Origin: Moniliophthora roreri
Lineage: Eukaryota; Basidiomycota; Agaricomycetes; Agaricales; Marasmiaceae
Assembly: GCA_001466705.2 (NCBI GenBank)
Contig: LATX02000032.1
Span: 1-46,529 of the forward strand
Reading direction: 5' to 3'
DNA length: 46,529 nt
The notes below the pieces were generated by a model. That model searched no databases. It was not told the origin of the DNA and saw only the letters and a program-made list of their open reading frames with translations. Of this stretch, positions 11,013 to 21,963 are shown piece by piece. The position numbers were made by a program, and so were the translations under genes. Position 1 is the stretch's first letter; each line of letters begins with the position of its first letter.

Positions 11013-12893
11013 GCAATACCATGTTGAAGGTACCGTGTCGAGCTCTTACAGTTGTATCGGCAAAGGACTGACAATAATCTTTCCAGGCTCTTACTTTCTT
11101 TGTTGTGTCTTTGTATCGCTAGCAATATAATATCATTTTGTAATTCTGCTCGCTCTCCCCTGGTTCCGCGAATCTTGCATCCTCGTCTTACAGTGTCCGA
11201 CTCAAAGGGTGAGTTAACTTTCCAGCGTCTCACACCGGGTTTGGAAAAAACATTGGTTAGACAGAACAATCAGCTGAAAAATTGACGTTTCGGGTTATCA
11301 ACGCGTTCTTGGTCGCCAGATACATAAACCGTAGTGAATGTTACTTCAGTTCAAACCTTCGTCACTCTCATGAGCTTTCCTTCACTCACATTGCTCCCTT
11401 TTCCTACTCCATTTCTCTCTACCCAGAACTCGATAATCAACATTCTTATCCAACATCAAAGTCCCGAGAAGAGCATGGCAGTGGAAAAATTGCAACGGTA
11501 GGCATGATAAAAAGGCGGATAGGGACAAGATGAGAATAAATTCGGTGCGTCTGCTTTACATAATCACAACCTTGTTTACTCACCCGACTTCAGCAGGCGC
11601 CATAAAATACCTAACAACGTAACAGTGAGAATGAATCAATCAACGGCCCAAAATCACATAGGCAGTTGTAAGAATACATACCAGGTATGTACTCCCTCCG
11701 CTTTGCTTCGCCTCGACATGTCTGTATTCAGATATCGACAAAAATCTCTTCACACCACAACCTCATCTGCGCAACTGCTGCCATCCTCAAATCATAAATA
11801 CCGGTTCACCTTTACCCTGATAGGCATCAACACAGGTCCCGCGATTCTGAGTGTGCTGTCCCCGCATCCGCAATCATATGAAACCAGCTCATATTGTCGG
11901 CTTGAGCACAACTTGAGCATGTCGCGGAACGATAGGGTGTGTCGCTTTTTGCCTCTGATCCCCAGTAAAACTTGGGGCCGGTCACAGCCGCGGCGATGTC
12001 AGATGGGGACGAGAATCCGACGAGAACACGCGAGAATACACTACAGATTATCTGAATTTACGATCATGGACGAGGACAGGCGAGAAATAGACTATGATTG
12101 GATCAATTATCATCATTATTCTACGATACTCTACGAATACAGATGGAACGAGACGATACACGACGAGTTGTGCTGATGTTCGTAAATAGCTCGCTCTACC
12201 TGTACCTCATAATCCCCCCTACTGCCTCGTATCCAGTTCCTTACACCGGCTATCGCGCCGTGGAGTCCTCAACCACCGACATGTGCCGCTAGATTGAACC
12301 CAAATGCCCAAATCATATGTGTGGGGGAGCCTGAAGTATTTCATGGTATCAGTTCCGAATCTCATTGCTGAGCCCAATATCGACTACCTTGGACTCCTCC
12401 ACGCAGTGTGGTAGCCGTTGGCATTAGCGAGCATGTTTCTATGTCAAGCGCCATCACCCTTGGAATGTATTTTAGCACACATCCATACACAAGAAGATAG
12501 ACTGACATACCGTGACTTTTTGGACTTGGTTTGCACAAACGGATTTTGCAGCAGTGTTCTCGTTACATTGATGACTCAAAAGTAGATGCGTGATATATTT
12601 GCTAGTGTCATTGGACAGTAAAAATCTTAGTGAAAGGGCTAGACCGACGGCATGGAAGACGCACCCTGTCGACTACTGCTTTGCGCTGCTCTGGTAAATT
12701 CCTCCTGGCCTCCCGGATCGTATATACTAGTCCAGTCGATCCGAACCATCCTCCTATTTATGTTCATCTGTCTATCATTGTGATATCAGCCTCTGCCACT
12801 GGCAGTATAAGGGCTGCATTCTGGGTTTCAATGATTCCGTGTCCTTACCTTGCTGGCTCAAGGCTTCACTTTCTTCACTGATTGCTGGCGACA
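11013..12893. other. Gene-poor stretch with possible relics
   Basis: I find no intact gene in these 1.9 kb. The frame around 12000-12176 reads REHARIHYR...DEDRREIDYD...YRWNETIHDEL, which loosely resembles the DEDARTHYR...EREEAERVK...HAALVHEIV part of the protein encoded at 9903, and may be an eroded paralogue. The piece at 11755-11810 resembles part of 31935-31985. The last part should hold the promoter of the gene at 12894. Confidence 0.35.
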
Positions 12894-14276
12894 ATGACTC
12901 CAGTTGTTACGTCCCTCATATACCATGTCATTGGGCTCGTATGTCAGACATTGTCCTATGGTCTATCTTCCGTCTTTTCGCTACTACTACAACGCTCAAA
13001 TCTATCAATATCAGGTGTCTATGCAACGCTCATCCCCATCTCGACCTACTTCATGTTGTGAGTACTGGTGTTTCCTTTTTTCACTCCTGATTACCATCTT
13101 CGATTCAGAAAAAAGGGCATTAAAACAATGTATCGCAAGCTTCTCTTCATTGCAATACTTTTTATGTTTAATGTGTCAACGGTGTATTGGATCCTGAAGA
13201 TCATTGATCTTCTCTCAATAATTCGAGGTTTAGATGGGATGTCGTCGAGTGGAGGAAAGGACTACAATGCCTCCGCAGAAAGGGTTCTCGGTGCCTTCGC
13301 TCTGATCAACGTGAGTACCACGAGCCCGGCTCAAACATCAATTCTGATATCCGGTTGATATCTAGTACATACTCACCGATGGAGTTGTGCTATGGAGAGC
13401 ATGGGTTTTATGCAACATGGAGAGCAAATGGTTGCTTTTCGTTCCTCTCTTTTTCCTAGTCTGCTGCAGTTGTACGTGCCCTTAAAGATTGGTCGAGCAA
13501 CTGAAATTGATGATCCTTAGTTTCAGTAATTGCGACCATCGCAATACGAATCACCCTTGAAGTCATCCCTGTTGCAGAATCTTCCACATACCAAAAGCTG
13601 ACTCGAGCAATCGACATATGTCAGATAGCGAATTTGGTTTTCTCGCTCATCATCAATTTTTCTACCACTTTGATTATTGCGATGAAAGCCTGGTATATCA
13701 ACATTGCCGGTGATTCAAGCTTCATCATCGCTGAGAGCACTTCACAGGCGGTTCCGACGGTGGATTGCACAGGACCTTCGGGCCATCCGAAACAAAAAGC
13801 GGACTGGCGGAGAGCGGGTTCTTATTCTTTTGATTGAATCAGGACTGTTTTACTGCATCTCTGGAGTAGGTGCTTCTACTGCTTCAATGACTACCTCAAA
13901 TCTGACCTGCTATCACAGGCTACGGTCCTTGTATCGTCTCTCATTCGCCTGCCATTCGGAACATTGGGAGATATCTATACGCCAGTGAATATCCAAGTCG
14001 CAGTGAGTCTTCTCTCTTATTTCCACCCCCCAAATGTGGACGTTTTGACCTTTATCAAAGGGCATCTATCCAATCGTCGTGCTTCTCCTTGTCAGTCAGG
14101 GGAAGTCGTTGGATCGGACGGTTTTCAATACAATGACACAACAAGCACCTATTGTGCCAAACAGGAGTGCAGAATTGGGGAACATGAGTTTTCATGTAGC
14201 ATCGCGACTGAGTCGTATCAACGAGGTGGATGGACGGTACATAGATAAGCAGGAAGAAAGGGGACGAGCTGGATAG
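12894..14276 (+). CDS. Seven-TM receptor-like membrane protein
   Basis: Seven exons (12894-13057, 13109-13310, 13366-13471, 13521-13692, 13748-13865, 13919-14002, 14061-14276) join in phase to 353 aa; every intron is 49-58 nt with GT...AG ends. Hydrophobic segments occur near the start (VTSLIYHVIGLVC), after a basic loop (KLLFIAILFMFNVSTVYWIL), around YILTDGVVLWRAWVLC, WLLFVPLFFLVCC, in the exon 4 run ending IINFSTTLIIAMKAW, then VLILLIESGLFYCISG and GIYPIVVLLLV, giving about seven spans. The D-x-x-x-L-W-R-A-W motif and the KAW/RRFRRW loop are typical of a large Agaricomycete 7-TM family of unknown ligand. The C-terminal tail is hydrophilic and probably cytosolic. No defect is seen. It is likely a plasma-membrane protein; a signalling role is inferred only from topology. 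Confidence 0.85.
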
Positions 14277-15265
14277 CATTCATGGTGACCAGTACCGATA
14301 AATGGCAACTACAGAAGATTTGTAGTCTTCAGCATATGAAATCTTACCTCTTGGTCCTGCAGGCTGAGTGCAAAAGGACAAACAATTCCGTCAAAATAAA
14401 TCCAGATCCGTTGTTTAGTCAGCTCACTGGAACTTCACTACGACCGGCAGTAGGACGCCTGACATTCCTCTGCCAGCACTCAAGTTCCTCAAGGTTGATC
14501 CTCATTTTCACGATATCGACATAATATTATTGATCTTTCCCCACAGACAAGGCAAATTCGAGGTTGACTCAAGACTCAAGTACCCGACGACACACTTTCT
14601 TGGCCCCTCGGCTTTTTCAACCTCTACATCGTCTGTACCGAAGATGTTTTACAATCCAGTGAGCTACATGTTCAAGAATTCGATTGGTCGATACTGTCGC
14701 TGTATTCCTCGGATGTGTCTTGCTGGACGAGGTTGCTCGTTGTCAGTGGTGACAGTGCTAGTTTTGGCTACAACGATCGCGATCTGACCATCAGGAGGAG
14801 AGTCTACAGACGATAGATCTCGCGTCTCTTGTTGAAATACACGGACATTTTCCCTTTCTGTCCACGCAGTCCGATGTATTGTCATCCTCGAGAACTGTCC
14901 GTCGCTGGCAATGGGAGAGTTCGGTTCCAGAAGGCATGCGCAAGGCGTCGAAGATTACATGTGTCATGGACACATTGCTCCTTCAGTGTCATACTGAAGA
15001 GTTTTTTGGGTCATCTTCTCGTTGGATGTTGCATCGTCAATGGAAGGTGTTGCTGGAATCCTAACGTGAAAGTATAGTGTTTCCACCCTTGTTTTGAGTG
15101 TTTGGCCTCTACGTGGCACAAGGGATGAGTACCTACCTCGTAGTAGGGAAACCAACGAACACTTATTTATAGAGCGTTGTAGAGTAGTGATAAATGAGCT
15201 AGTGACGAGAATTCGCGCGCACGGCCCGGAGTACAAGGTTCGCGTCGCTCTCACTTTTTACCACC
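14277..15265. other. No gene recognised
   Basis: About 1 kb between the 7-TM gene and the first DUF1917-like gene. Its open frames are short, overlap on both strands and show no domain. The last 200 bp probably hold the promoter of the gene at 15266, whose ATG sits in good context (CCACCATGTC). Confidence 0.4.
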
Positions 15266-16589
15266 ATGTCCCAGAAACTCAACCTCCTCAAAAGCCTCTT
15301 AAAATGTCAAAGAGGATACTCCACAGCTACAGCTTCCCCTACCCCATCTTTTCGAGTGCCCAAGCTACCAAGAAGTATGACTGCGAATCTTGGGTGCGTC
15401 CTCACCCACTATTTTCCCCATGTCTTTCTCACATCAGCCTATCGCAGAGTTGAAGCAGGAATCCAAAGATCTCCTTATTTCTGGTCCCAGGACTCGTCGG
15501 AAACGTTAGAGCAGTTCATGACACGTGTACGCGTTGACCTCTTCTCTTTCGCTGTCGAACTCATATGAAATTGTATAGAATGATATCAGTTCACCGGCAC
15601 TAGAAGAAGATAGTACTCGAAGAGTACGTTTCATTCCAAAGTCCCCCATCTGATTCGGTAATAACTACTCAAAACCAGTCGCTCTGGATAAAAAGAGGTT
15701 CCCTTTCCGACCCAGCCCACGATTTCCGCCCGGCTGCTGCATCAGCCCTGCCCGACCTTCAAAAAACATGGACAGAACTGCAAAAGTTGGGGTATGAGAA
15801 TCGTAAAGAGAATCCACGTCCTCGCGGGAATCGGAAGGTCGCCGATGGAGGCTATGAGAAGGTTTGTTCTCTGTCTCTTCCTCTCTTCACGATTGAAATA
15901 ACCCTGTGATTTTAGGCGCTGGAACTGCAAAGCAAAAGCGCAAACGCACTCAAAGATATTGGGAGAAAGTATGGATGGACTAGTGGAGCATGGTGCGTGC
16001 CCGTTTAACTTTCACAGTGGTCTCATTTTGCTCATATTGCAAAACAGGTTGATAATGCCCGAGAAGGACTCCGTAGAAAGCTTGAAAGACTTGTGGCAAA
16101 AGCTTGCTAGTGTGTCACGTCGGTTTACATTTCTCTTCCTTCCACTGCTAATATGAGCACTGCAGAATCCCTCACAACCGGTTCACTCGCCCAAACATCC
16201 GCGTTCATGATTCACGGCCTGGTAGCTCCTCCTGCGTTCAACAAGATGAAGCACCAACTCAGGGTGTTCATGACGGATGTGTATGATGAAAAGAGCGTTG
16301 AACAGGTATGTCCTAATCTTCGCCGTCGTTATCACCTTCGTGCTCACTTTAACAACTCGCATTACAGGTAGCCAAAGCACTGAAAGAAGAAGGCCACCTT
16401 GGTGGAGGTACACCTGCCGTTCGACCGGATATCTATCAGGAGCTTGGGGCAGTAAAGAGCCGATTTGGACCACGGGCAACTCTGAGAAGTACACTGTGGA
16501 TTTATAAGGATAACGTGAGTCGGTTTGTGAGCTGAAGCGGTGCAAGAAGCTGATGTTCCTTTCTTTAGAAGTTGGTTAGGAGGTTTTAG
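15266..16589 (+). CDS. Mitochondrial DUF1917/BLES03-like protein, copy 1
   Basis: Nine exons (15266-15393, 15448-15526, 15579-15623, 15679-15861, 15916-15992, 16048-16109, 16166-16305, 16368-16514, 16569-16589) join in phase to 293 aa. The start LNLLKSLLKCQRGYST is a typical mitochondrial presequence (basic, amphipathic, RGYS cleavage type). Family features follow: SPYFW (about 51-55), LWIKRGSL (about 86-93), SGAWLIMP (about 168-175), a tryptophan helix (KDLWQKL), a GSLAQTSAFM strand, RVFMTDVYDEKSVEQVAKAL and PDIYQELG...LRSTLWIY. This order of conserved blocks is that of DUF1917 (BLES03-like, eIF4E-like fold). The exon pattern and intron positions are matched by the next gene, which confirms the model. 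The role is unknown; RNA or cap-like ligand binding in mitochondria is only a guess from the fold. Confidence 0.8.
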
Positions 16590-16905
16590 CATTCACGAGC
16601 CTGAAGATTTATAGTAATTATATCTAGTCACCGTACAATGCAGATTTTAATCTTGTCGACCCTGCTCATTATATTCCGTGTTCAATGTCCGTCCGATTCT
16701 GATTTCTTTCCGAAAGTATTCCTAAGCATATGAGAAGAGGTTGCCCATGTCGTCATCCACTTCCTCATCTCGATCCGGGCGAGAGCCCGCGGCGGTAGAA
16801 ATTGGAGGTTAACTTCAAGGCCTGACCAGGCGGAGTAGCCAGTGTCGTGGGAGGTCCGTGATGGACGCGACCCGCGGCGATCATGCTTGACTTGTGACGA
16901 CAACT
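16590..16905. promoter_or_regulatory. Intergenic spacer between the two DUF1917-like genes
   Basis: The 316-bp spacer has no open frame of note. It must contain the terminator of the first gene and the promoter of the second. No clear TATA box or shared motif with the upstream region of copy 1 was seen. Confidence 0.35.
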
Positions 16906-18220
16906 ATGTCCCTCAGCAGTCTCAACGTCTTCCGATATCTTCGTAGAAGAGCATATTCTAGCGTTTCCTACTCAAGGACCAATGATCCATTCACTGCGAA
17001 CACCGGGTGCGTCCTTACCGCGTCTTTTGCTTCCACCGACTAACATACTGCAGCATAACAGCTGGATTCCTCGATTCACCATACTTCTGGTCAGAAGATT
17101 CCGACGAACCATTGAAAGATTTCGTGGCGCGGGTACTCTACACCCTTTTTGCTCCGACACTTTATAGCGCTCATCCTTGTTGGGTTACTCCAGAACGAGG
17201 TCGGATCAACTGTGAATGAAGATAATCCTCGAGGGGTTCGTCGTCTTTCTGTCTTGTCTTCTTTTCACTGATGTACGAAAGTCCGTGTGGATCAAAAAAG
17301 GCTCCCTCTACGATTCAAGACACGATTTCCGAACAGCAGCTGCCATTGCGATGCCTAAAGCTACAACAGCCTGGATTAGGATGAAGCATGTCGGCCATTT
17401 TGCACGTTTGGAGACTCCAATTGTCAATATTGGGTATCATAGAATCATTAATTTTGATGGGTCAAAAGAAAAGGTGCGTTTTGCTTGTTCGCGATGCGTC
17501 TCTAATGTCCTTTTTGGTTGGCTGTAGATGAGACAATTGCGATTGAAAAATTGGATAAGTATGAGGCGGCTTGCGAGGAAACATGGATATACTAGTGGAT
17601 GTTGGTCTGCCTCCTTCATACGGTGGTGTTTTTGGTTCAATTTACTCATCGTTCCAAATAGGGTGATAAAACCACCGGAACTTGAGGAGTATAGAGATTC
17701 ATGGGCGAGGCTGGCTGGTGCGTTGCTTTGCTTTGCTTACCGTGATCATGACCGTTCACCAATATGATACGAGAACAGAATCTCTCATCAGCGGTGCCCT
17801 CAGACAAACATCTGCATTCATGCTTCACGCAGTTAGACGTGATGCGACGGTGACTCAACGTAACAATCAGAAGTATTACATCTTGGTTCACATGCCAGAT
17901 ATCTATGACGAGCCTGCTGTCGAAAAGGTGCGGTACTTGTATCTTTCTTCAGTGCCCTGACGTAGAGTTGAATCGAAACAGATAGCACGAATACTCGATT
18001 ATGAAGGTCACTTCTATCACGATCATCCCCCGCCTTTCGCTCAAACGGATATGGTATCGGAACTGGGGAGGGGAGGTAATTACGGGAACCGCTCATTCAT
18101 GAAAACTGCAATATGGCATTATGCAGATAAGGTGAGAGTCTATATGTTAACGAGAGCGATGAACGATTATGATTGTTGATGGCACTGATATCATGTTAGG
18201 GAATACGTCGACCATTGTAG
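16906..18220 (+). CDS. Mitochondrial DUF1917/BLES03-like protein, copy 2
   Basis: Nine exons (16906-17006, 17054-17132, 17194-17235, 17282-17473, 17528-17604, 17662-17717, 17779-17927, 17982-18131, 18200-18220) give 288 aa with the same exon order as the gene before it and nearly the same exon lengths; exons 2, 5 and 9 have identical lengths. The N-terminus (VFRYLRRRAYSSVSYSR) is again a mitochondrial presequence. Conserved blocks: DSPYFWSEDS, VWIKKGSLYD, SGCW then VIKPP, SLISGALRQTSAFM, ILVHMPDIYDEPAVEKIA. The sequence has diverged strongly from copy 1 but no frame is broken, so both are probably functional. One intron (17605-17661) uses the donor GTCTGC, which is unusual. The PDIY...LG part of copy 1 is changed here (FAQTDMVSELG), hinting at altered ligand binding. 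Confidence 0.78.
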
Positions 18221-18770
18221 CGAGCATGTCCACTAATTGGGAATGCGAGATGAGGAGTGGAGGGATAATCCGTAGATTGCCCTCTTAGGTCCGATTCTGA
18301 TGTACATTATTGACATTAATACCTCAATTTATCTTTGCGGATGCTCAAATGCTCAAACAGTATTCACTGTTGCGTGAATCGCACCTATCGTCCTATCGAC
18401 AACAGGTCTGACCTCGGCCGAACCGGTACATGGCGAAAGGAACTCGTAGACAGAGGCCACTAAATGGCAAACGTAGACATCGATTATGGTATGGCGGTCC
18501 ATGACTACCACGAATCAATCGAAGAAGGGGATTTTTCTCCCTCTTTCCTGAACAGTTCAACCGAATGAAAACGTAAATGATGGCTGGCGGAGCTGTGATG
18601 ATGAGCGAGGGTTTCACGCCCAAGATATCGGGTTCCTTGCGCTGTGGTTTTGCTTCAAGCCGACATCATAGGTTGGGAATAACTGCTTCAAATCAGTGGA
18701 TCATTTTTGGCAGCAGACAACTCGAGACAATATACAGCAAGTCTCTGCGCCGCTGGTGGACAGGTCGAAC
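18221..18770. other. No gene recognised
   Basis: The 550 bp after the second DUF1917-like gene show only short frames without support. The minus-strand family relic begins just to the right. Confidence 0.4.
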
Positions 18771-19088
18771 TTATGAGCCTGTGATAACTATGCCTGTCCG
18801 AGTTCTCCGGTGACGAAGATGTAAGTGTCGTCTCGGAACAGACTCGGCGTTGAAGACGATCTTCTCCAGCTGCGCACCTGAGTAAACGGTATCAAGTCGT
18901 ATCTTGGGTTTTAAGTCCCGGACCTCATCTAATACAGTGTCAAGAGCCGCGAGAGGATCAATAGAATCGATACCCAAGAGATCCTCGATATGTACGACGG
19001 AGTGTAGGTAAGTGTAAAACACCAAGGTCGAGGTGAGTCCTAGCTCCGGTTTCGCTGAAGGATCTTATGACTCGCAGGGAAATTGCAA
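18771..19088 (-). pseudogene. DQYN-family relic D, internal fragment
   Basis: Read on the minus strand from 19088 downward, the DNA follows exon 6 of the family: GTCATAAGATCCTTCAGCG then AAACCGGAGCTAGGA and CTCGACCTTG.TGTTTTACA, matching the VRFFSKTGAG...LDLDVLQY region. It then encodes IEDLLGIDSID and KIRLDTVYSGAQLEKIVF, the counterparts of IENLLGIESC and KLRLDSVYSSAQLEKIAF in copy C. A frameshift separates the two parts and the Cys-rich block between them is missing. No other exon of the family lies beside it. It is a dead fragment in opposite orientation to copies A, B and C. Confidence 0.75.
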
Positions 19089-19402
19089 AGGATATTGGAT
19101 AGGATGCTGTACATAGCCATGACTAGCACAAGACTGATTGTTGTTTCCATCTTCAATACACGCACGGCGTCTGGGAGAAAAGGTGTATACTGGTGAAATG
19201 ATTACGCGTTTTCAGTGCCGCCGGCCTTACTTACGAGCCCAATTGCTTTATAGTACAACCTGTAACGTCGGCACCGAGATCGGCGGAGAACTGCCGCGAG
19301 ACGAAACATAAAATTGCACGCGTCGCTTGCTTCCCACGGTCATCTGCCCGCGGTATTTCCAAATTTCCCAGATTGTCCTCTTTCTCGACGACAACGACGA
19401 CG
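19089..19402. other. Presumed promoter region, no gene
   Basis: The 314 bp before the ATG at 19403 contain no supported frame. A frame runs in from 19373, but it has no ATG before 19403. Confidence 0.35.
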
Positions 19403-21515
19403 ATGCCATTCCCATTCACATTCAGCTTTTCCGTGCCAGGTCTATCAAACCCATTCTACCCGCCACCACCACCTCCCGATGACCTCAATCTCACATCTGC
19501 CAGTGAAAGTTCCAGCCGTCAGCTGTCTCCTTTCCCATGTCAAGCATCGGCGTCGTCTTCTTTCCATAGCAGTGCCCATTTAAATCCGCCTGCACATAAC
19601 CATAACCCCCACGTACCTGTGCAGAGGTCAAGAAAACGCTCCAGATACTCTGCACCGACACCCCCAGTAACAACGTTAGCTCAAGGGAGTGGGTATTTGG
19701 ATACACCGGCGAAATATCGCGAAGTGGCTGAGCGAGAGCAGGAAATGGATAGAGGTAGTAGTGGGGAGGAAGAGGTAGTTTATGTTGATGACGAAGATGG
19801 TGAGTGCTGAGAATGCTGCATTTCCGTTTTATTTTTTTTGGTCGATCATGATTCGCTGGGGGGGCGTGGTTTTTCTCTCGATTATCGTGTCCATTGTGCT
19901 TTGGCGTGCCCCATGCCTCGCTTGTAGACTAGCGATATCGATGCTGCTCTGGGTCATGTGTTTATCGCTTCACCAGCACCACGACTTTTGCTCGGACGTG
20001 TACCAGGGGCGTACTTGCGTTGGTCTCTCAGTCGTCGCCCGGGTCAAGCAATATTGACTGTGGTCTATATACTTCTGCGGACTGGCTTTTGTACCTTTTG
20101 CGGTATTCCGATCCGTATGGCAAAAGGGTTTGGCGTGTGCCCAGTCTCGCTTGCGTTAGCCGCGATGACGGATTATGGATGATGCCGCATTCCAGGCTGC
20201 CTGCCCGTGGCCTCGAGGCATCTTTCATCTTTTCCTACATAAATTATTCTTATCCTGATCCTGATACATCAAGCAAACCACCCACATCCACACCCCCAAC
20301 ATGCGTCTGCCTCATGGTCAAGTCGACCTCTACACGCCTAGTCCACACTGCACTCTGCGATATAAACCCATGGATTCTGCAGTTTACCCCCCAGCATTCA
20401 CATTCTTCTCAACTTTCGTCTTCGTTTTCTTTCTTTCAACCTCTTTTCTTTTCACCTTCACTTTTGCCTTTATGAGGCTTCTCGTTCACCTTCTTACCAA
20501 CAATGTAGACCCTCTTTCCGCTCACCAACCCCCCGCCAAGCGCCGACGCGGGCTCGCCGGCTCCATAGTCTCAACAGCGCTTAGTGCTGCGCTTATTGGT
20601 ACGGCTGTGGGGTTGACTGTTTACCGATTGTAAGTCCTTTCTTTCCCCTTCTTCTGCCCCATCCACTTTTTCGTGCTGTGGTTTTTACTGAAAACTAGGT
20701 TTCCCTTTTTAAACCTATCTTCTAGATGGCGAGATCGAGGGAAAGAGCCACAAACACACGAAGAGGCGCCGCCACCACCGTATTCCGCACACGCACAACC
20801 ACAACTAGAACCACAACCCGATACAAAACCTCAAACTCATACCTCCGCATCGTCGTCGACGCGGATACGTACGCCTCACAGACCACGACATACACCCCGA
20901 CGGAGAAAGCCTGCACCCCGCCCCACACACCACACGATATTCCCCAATACACCCCAACAACCCGAGTTTTCCTTCTCCGCACCCTCAACGTCCGCACAGA
21001 TAAACCAACACACTCCTTTTACATTTTCAACACCCCATAAAACCGAACTCGAAATAGAAGACGACGCGGACGACCATCTCTCCCGTCTGTCTTCACAGCT
21101 TTCCTCGCTGATCGAGGAAGGCAAACGCGCTCTAGGCAGAGAGGTCGTAGTGATGAGTGAATGTAGAGAAGATGAAGTAGATGATGGGTTAGGTGGTTGG
21201 GTCGAAGAGGATGATAATGCCGATGGCGCTTCTACCCTTGGCCGGTCGAATTCAAGGGGTAGTTCGCCAAGGCGAATCAAAAGACGAACCAGTCGCCGAA
21301 ACCTCAACGTCAACAATGGCTTCGGATCGTATTCTCAGCCGTCGACACCGTCGTTTTCCCAGACAGCGTTCCAACCACAAACACCCGCGTCAACGGCAAG
21401 TTCGTTTCAGGAAACGACGTTTGATTCGCCCGAGATTAGAGAGAGTATGGAGAGAGCTAGGAGGAAGGTGTTGGAGGCCAGGACTGCCAAGGCGCAGCGT
21501 TCTGGGTTTTCATGA
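19403..21515 (+). CDS. Single-pass membrane protein of a fungal family
   Basis: Three exons (19403-19799, 20509-20629, 20726-21515) join in phase to 435 aa. The N-terminus (MPFPFTFSFSVPG, then a proline run) and SGYLDTPAKYRE are followed by a basic KRRR and one transmembrane helix (GLAGSIVSTALSAALIGTA, about residues 150-172) ending VYRLWRDRGKE. The C-terminal half is Pro/Ser/Thr-rich and contains LSRLSSQLSSLIEEGKRAL and a helical end (SMERARRKVLEARTAKAQ). This order (FPF start, YLDTPAKYR, KRR-GLAGSIVSTALSAALIG, WRDRGK) is what I know from an uncharacterised Agaricomycete family, which supports joining exon 1 to exon 2 across a 709-nt intron. Function unknown; the hydrophilic C-terminal part is probably cytosolic. 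Confidence 0.72.
19800..20508 (+). other. Unusually long 709-nt intron with internal start site
   Basis: The donor GTGAGT at 19800 and the acceptor AATGTAG ending at 20508 keep the frame. All other introns in the window are about 42-96 nt. Inside, an ATG at 20301 opens a frame running straight into exon 2 (110 codons to 20630) with an extra hydrophobic run (FSTFVFVFFLSTSFLF). A CCTACATAAATT sequence lies about 60 bp upstream of that ATG. An alternative first exon or promoter is therefore possible. Confidence 0.5.
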
Positions 21516-21963
21516 CATTGATAATTTATATCCCCTCGTTCAACTTTTTTTTTCTTTACTTATTACTTACGTTGCACGATTATTTTTTGTGTTTTTGATT
21601 GTAGCAGTAGCAGTAGAAGAAGCCACGAAGAAATAAAAGGAATGTACGATGTACTCCTAGTCTCTACTTACTAGAGAAGGAACGTTGTGTTTAGATGCAA
21701 GTGCTGATGCCGTTTTGCATCAAACTCAGTCGTTGAATGCTGGGCCATTTGACGCTTTTTTATTCTACATATCATTAGCAACTTTTGAAGATATACTATA
21801 ACGTGTATGATGGGTAGCCTATATCTAATAGCAGCAAAAAAAGGTATCGACCGCACCGGAAAGAGCTGTCATGCCGTCCAATGGTGTTACAGACCCTCGT
21901 TCGAGTGCCCCAAGCCGCAGGGACGTATTCTTTTTTGGGTACAGAGCCCTTCTACTTTCCAGT
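21516..21963. other. Convergent 3' spacer
   Basis: This spacer lies between two convergent genes and contains the 3' ends of both. T-rich stretches and an AATAAA at 21631-21636 suggest polyadenylation of the plus-strand gene. No coding potential is supported. Confidence 0.4.

Noticed and set aside
20876..21316. Minus-strand 146-codon frame.
   Set aside because: It is antisense to exon 3 of the single-pass membrane protein, whose exon joins are in phase and match a known family order.
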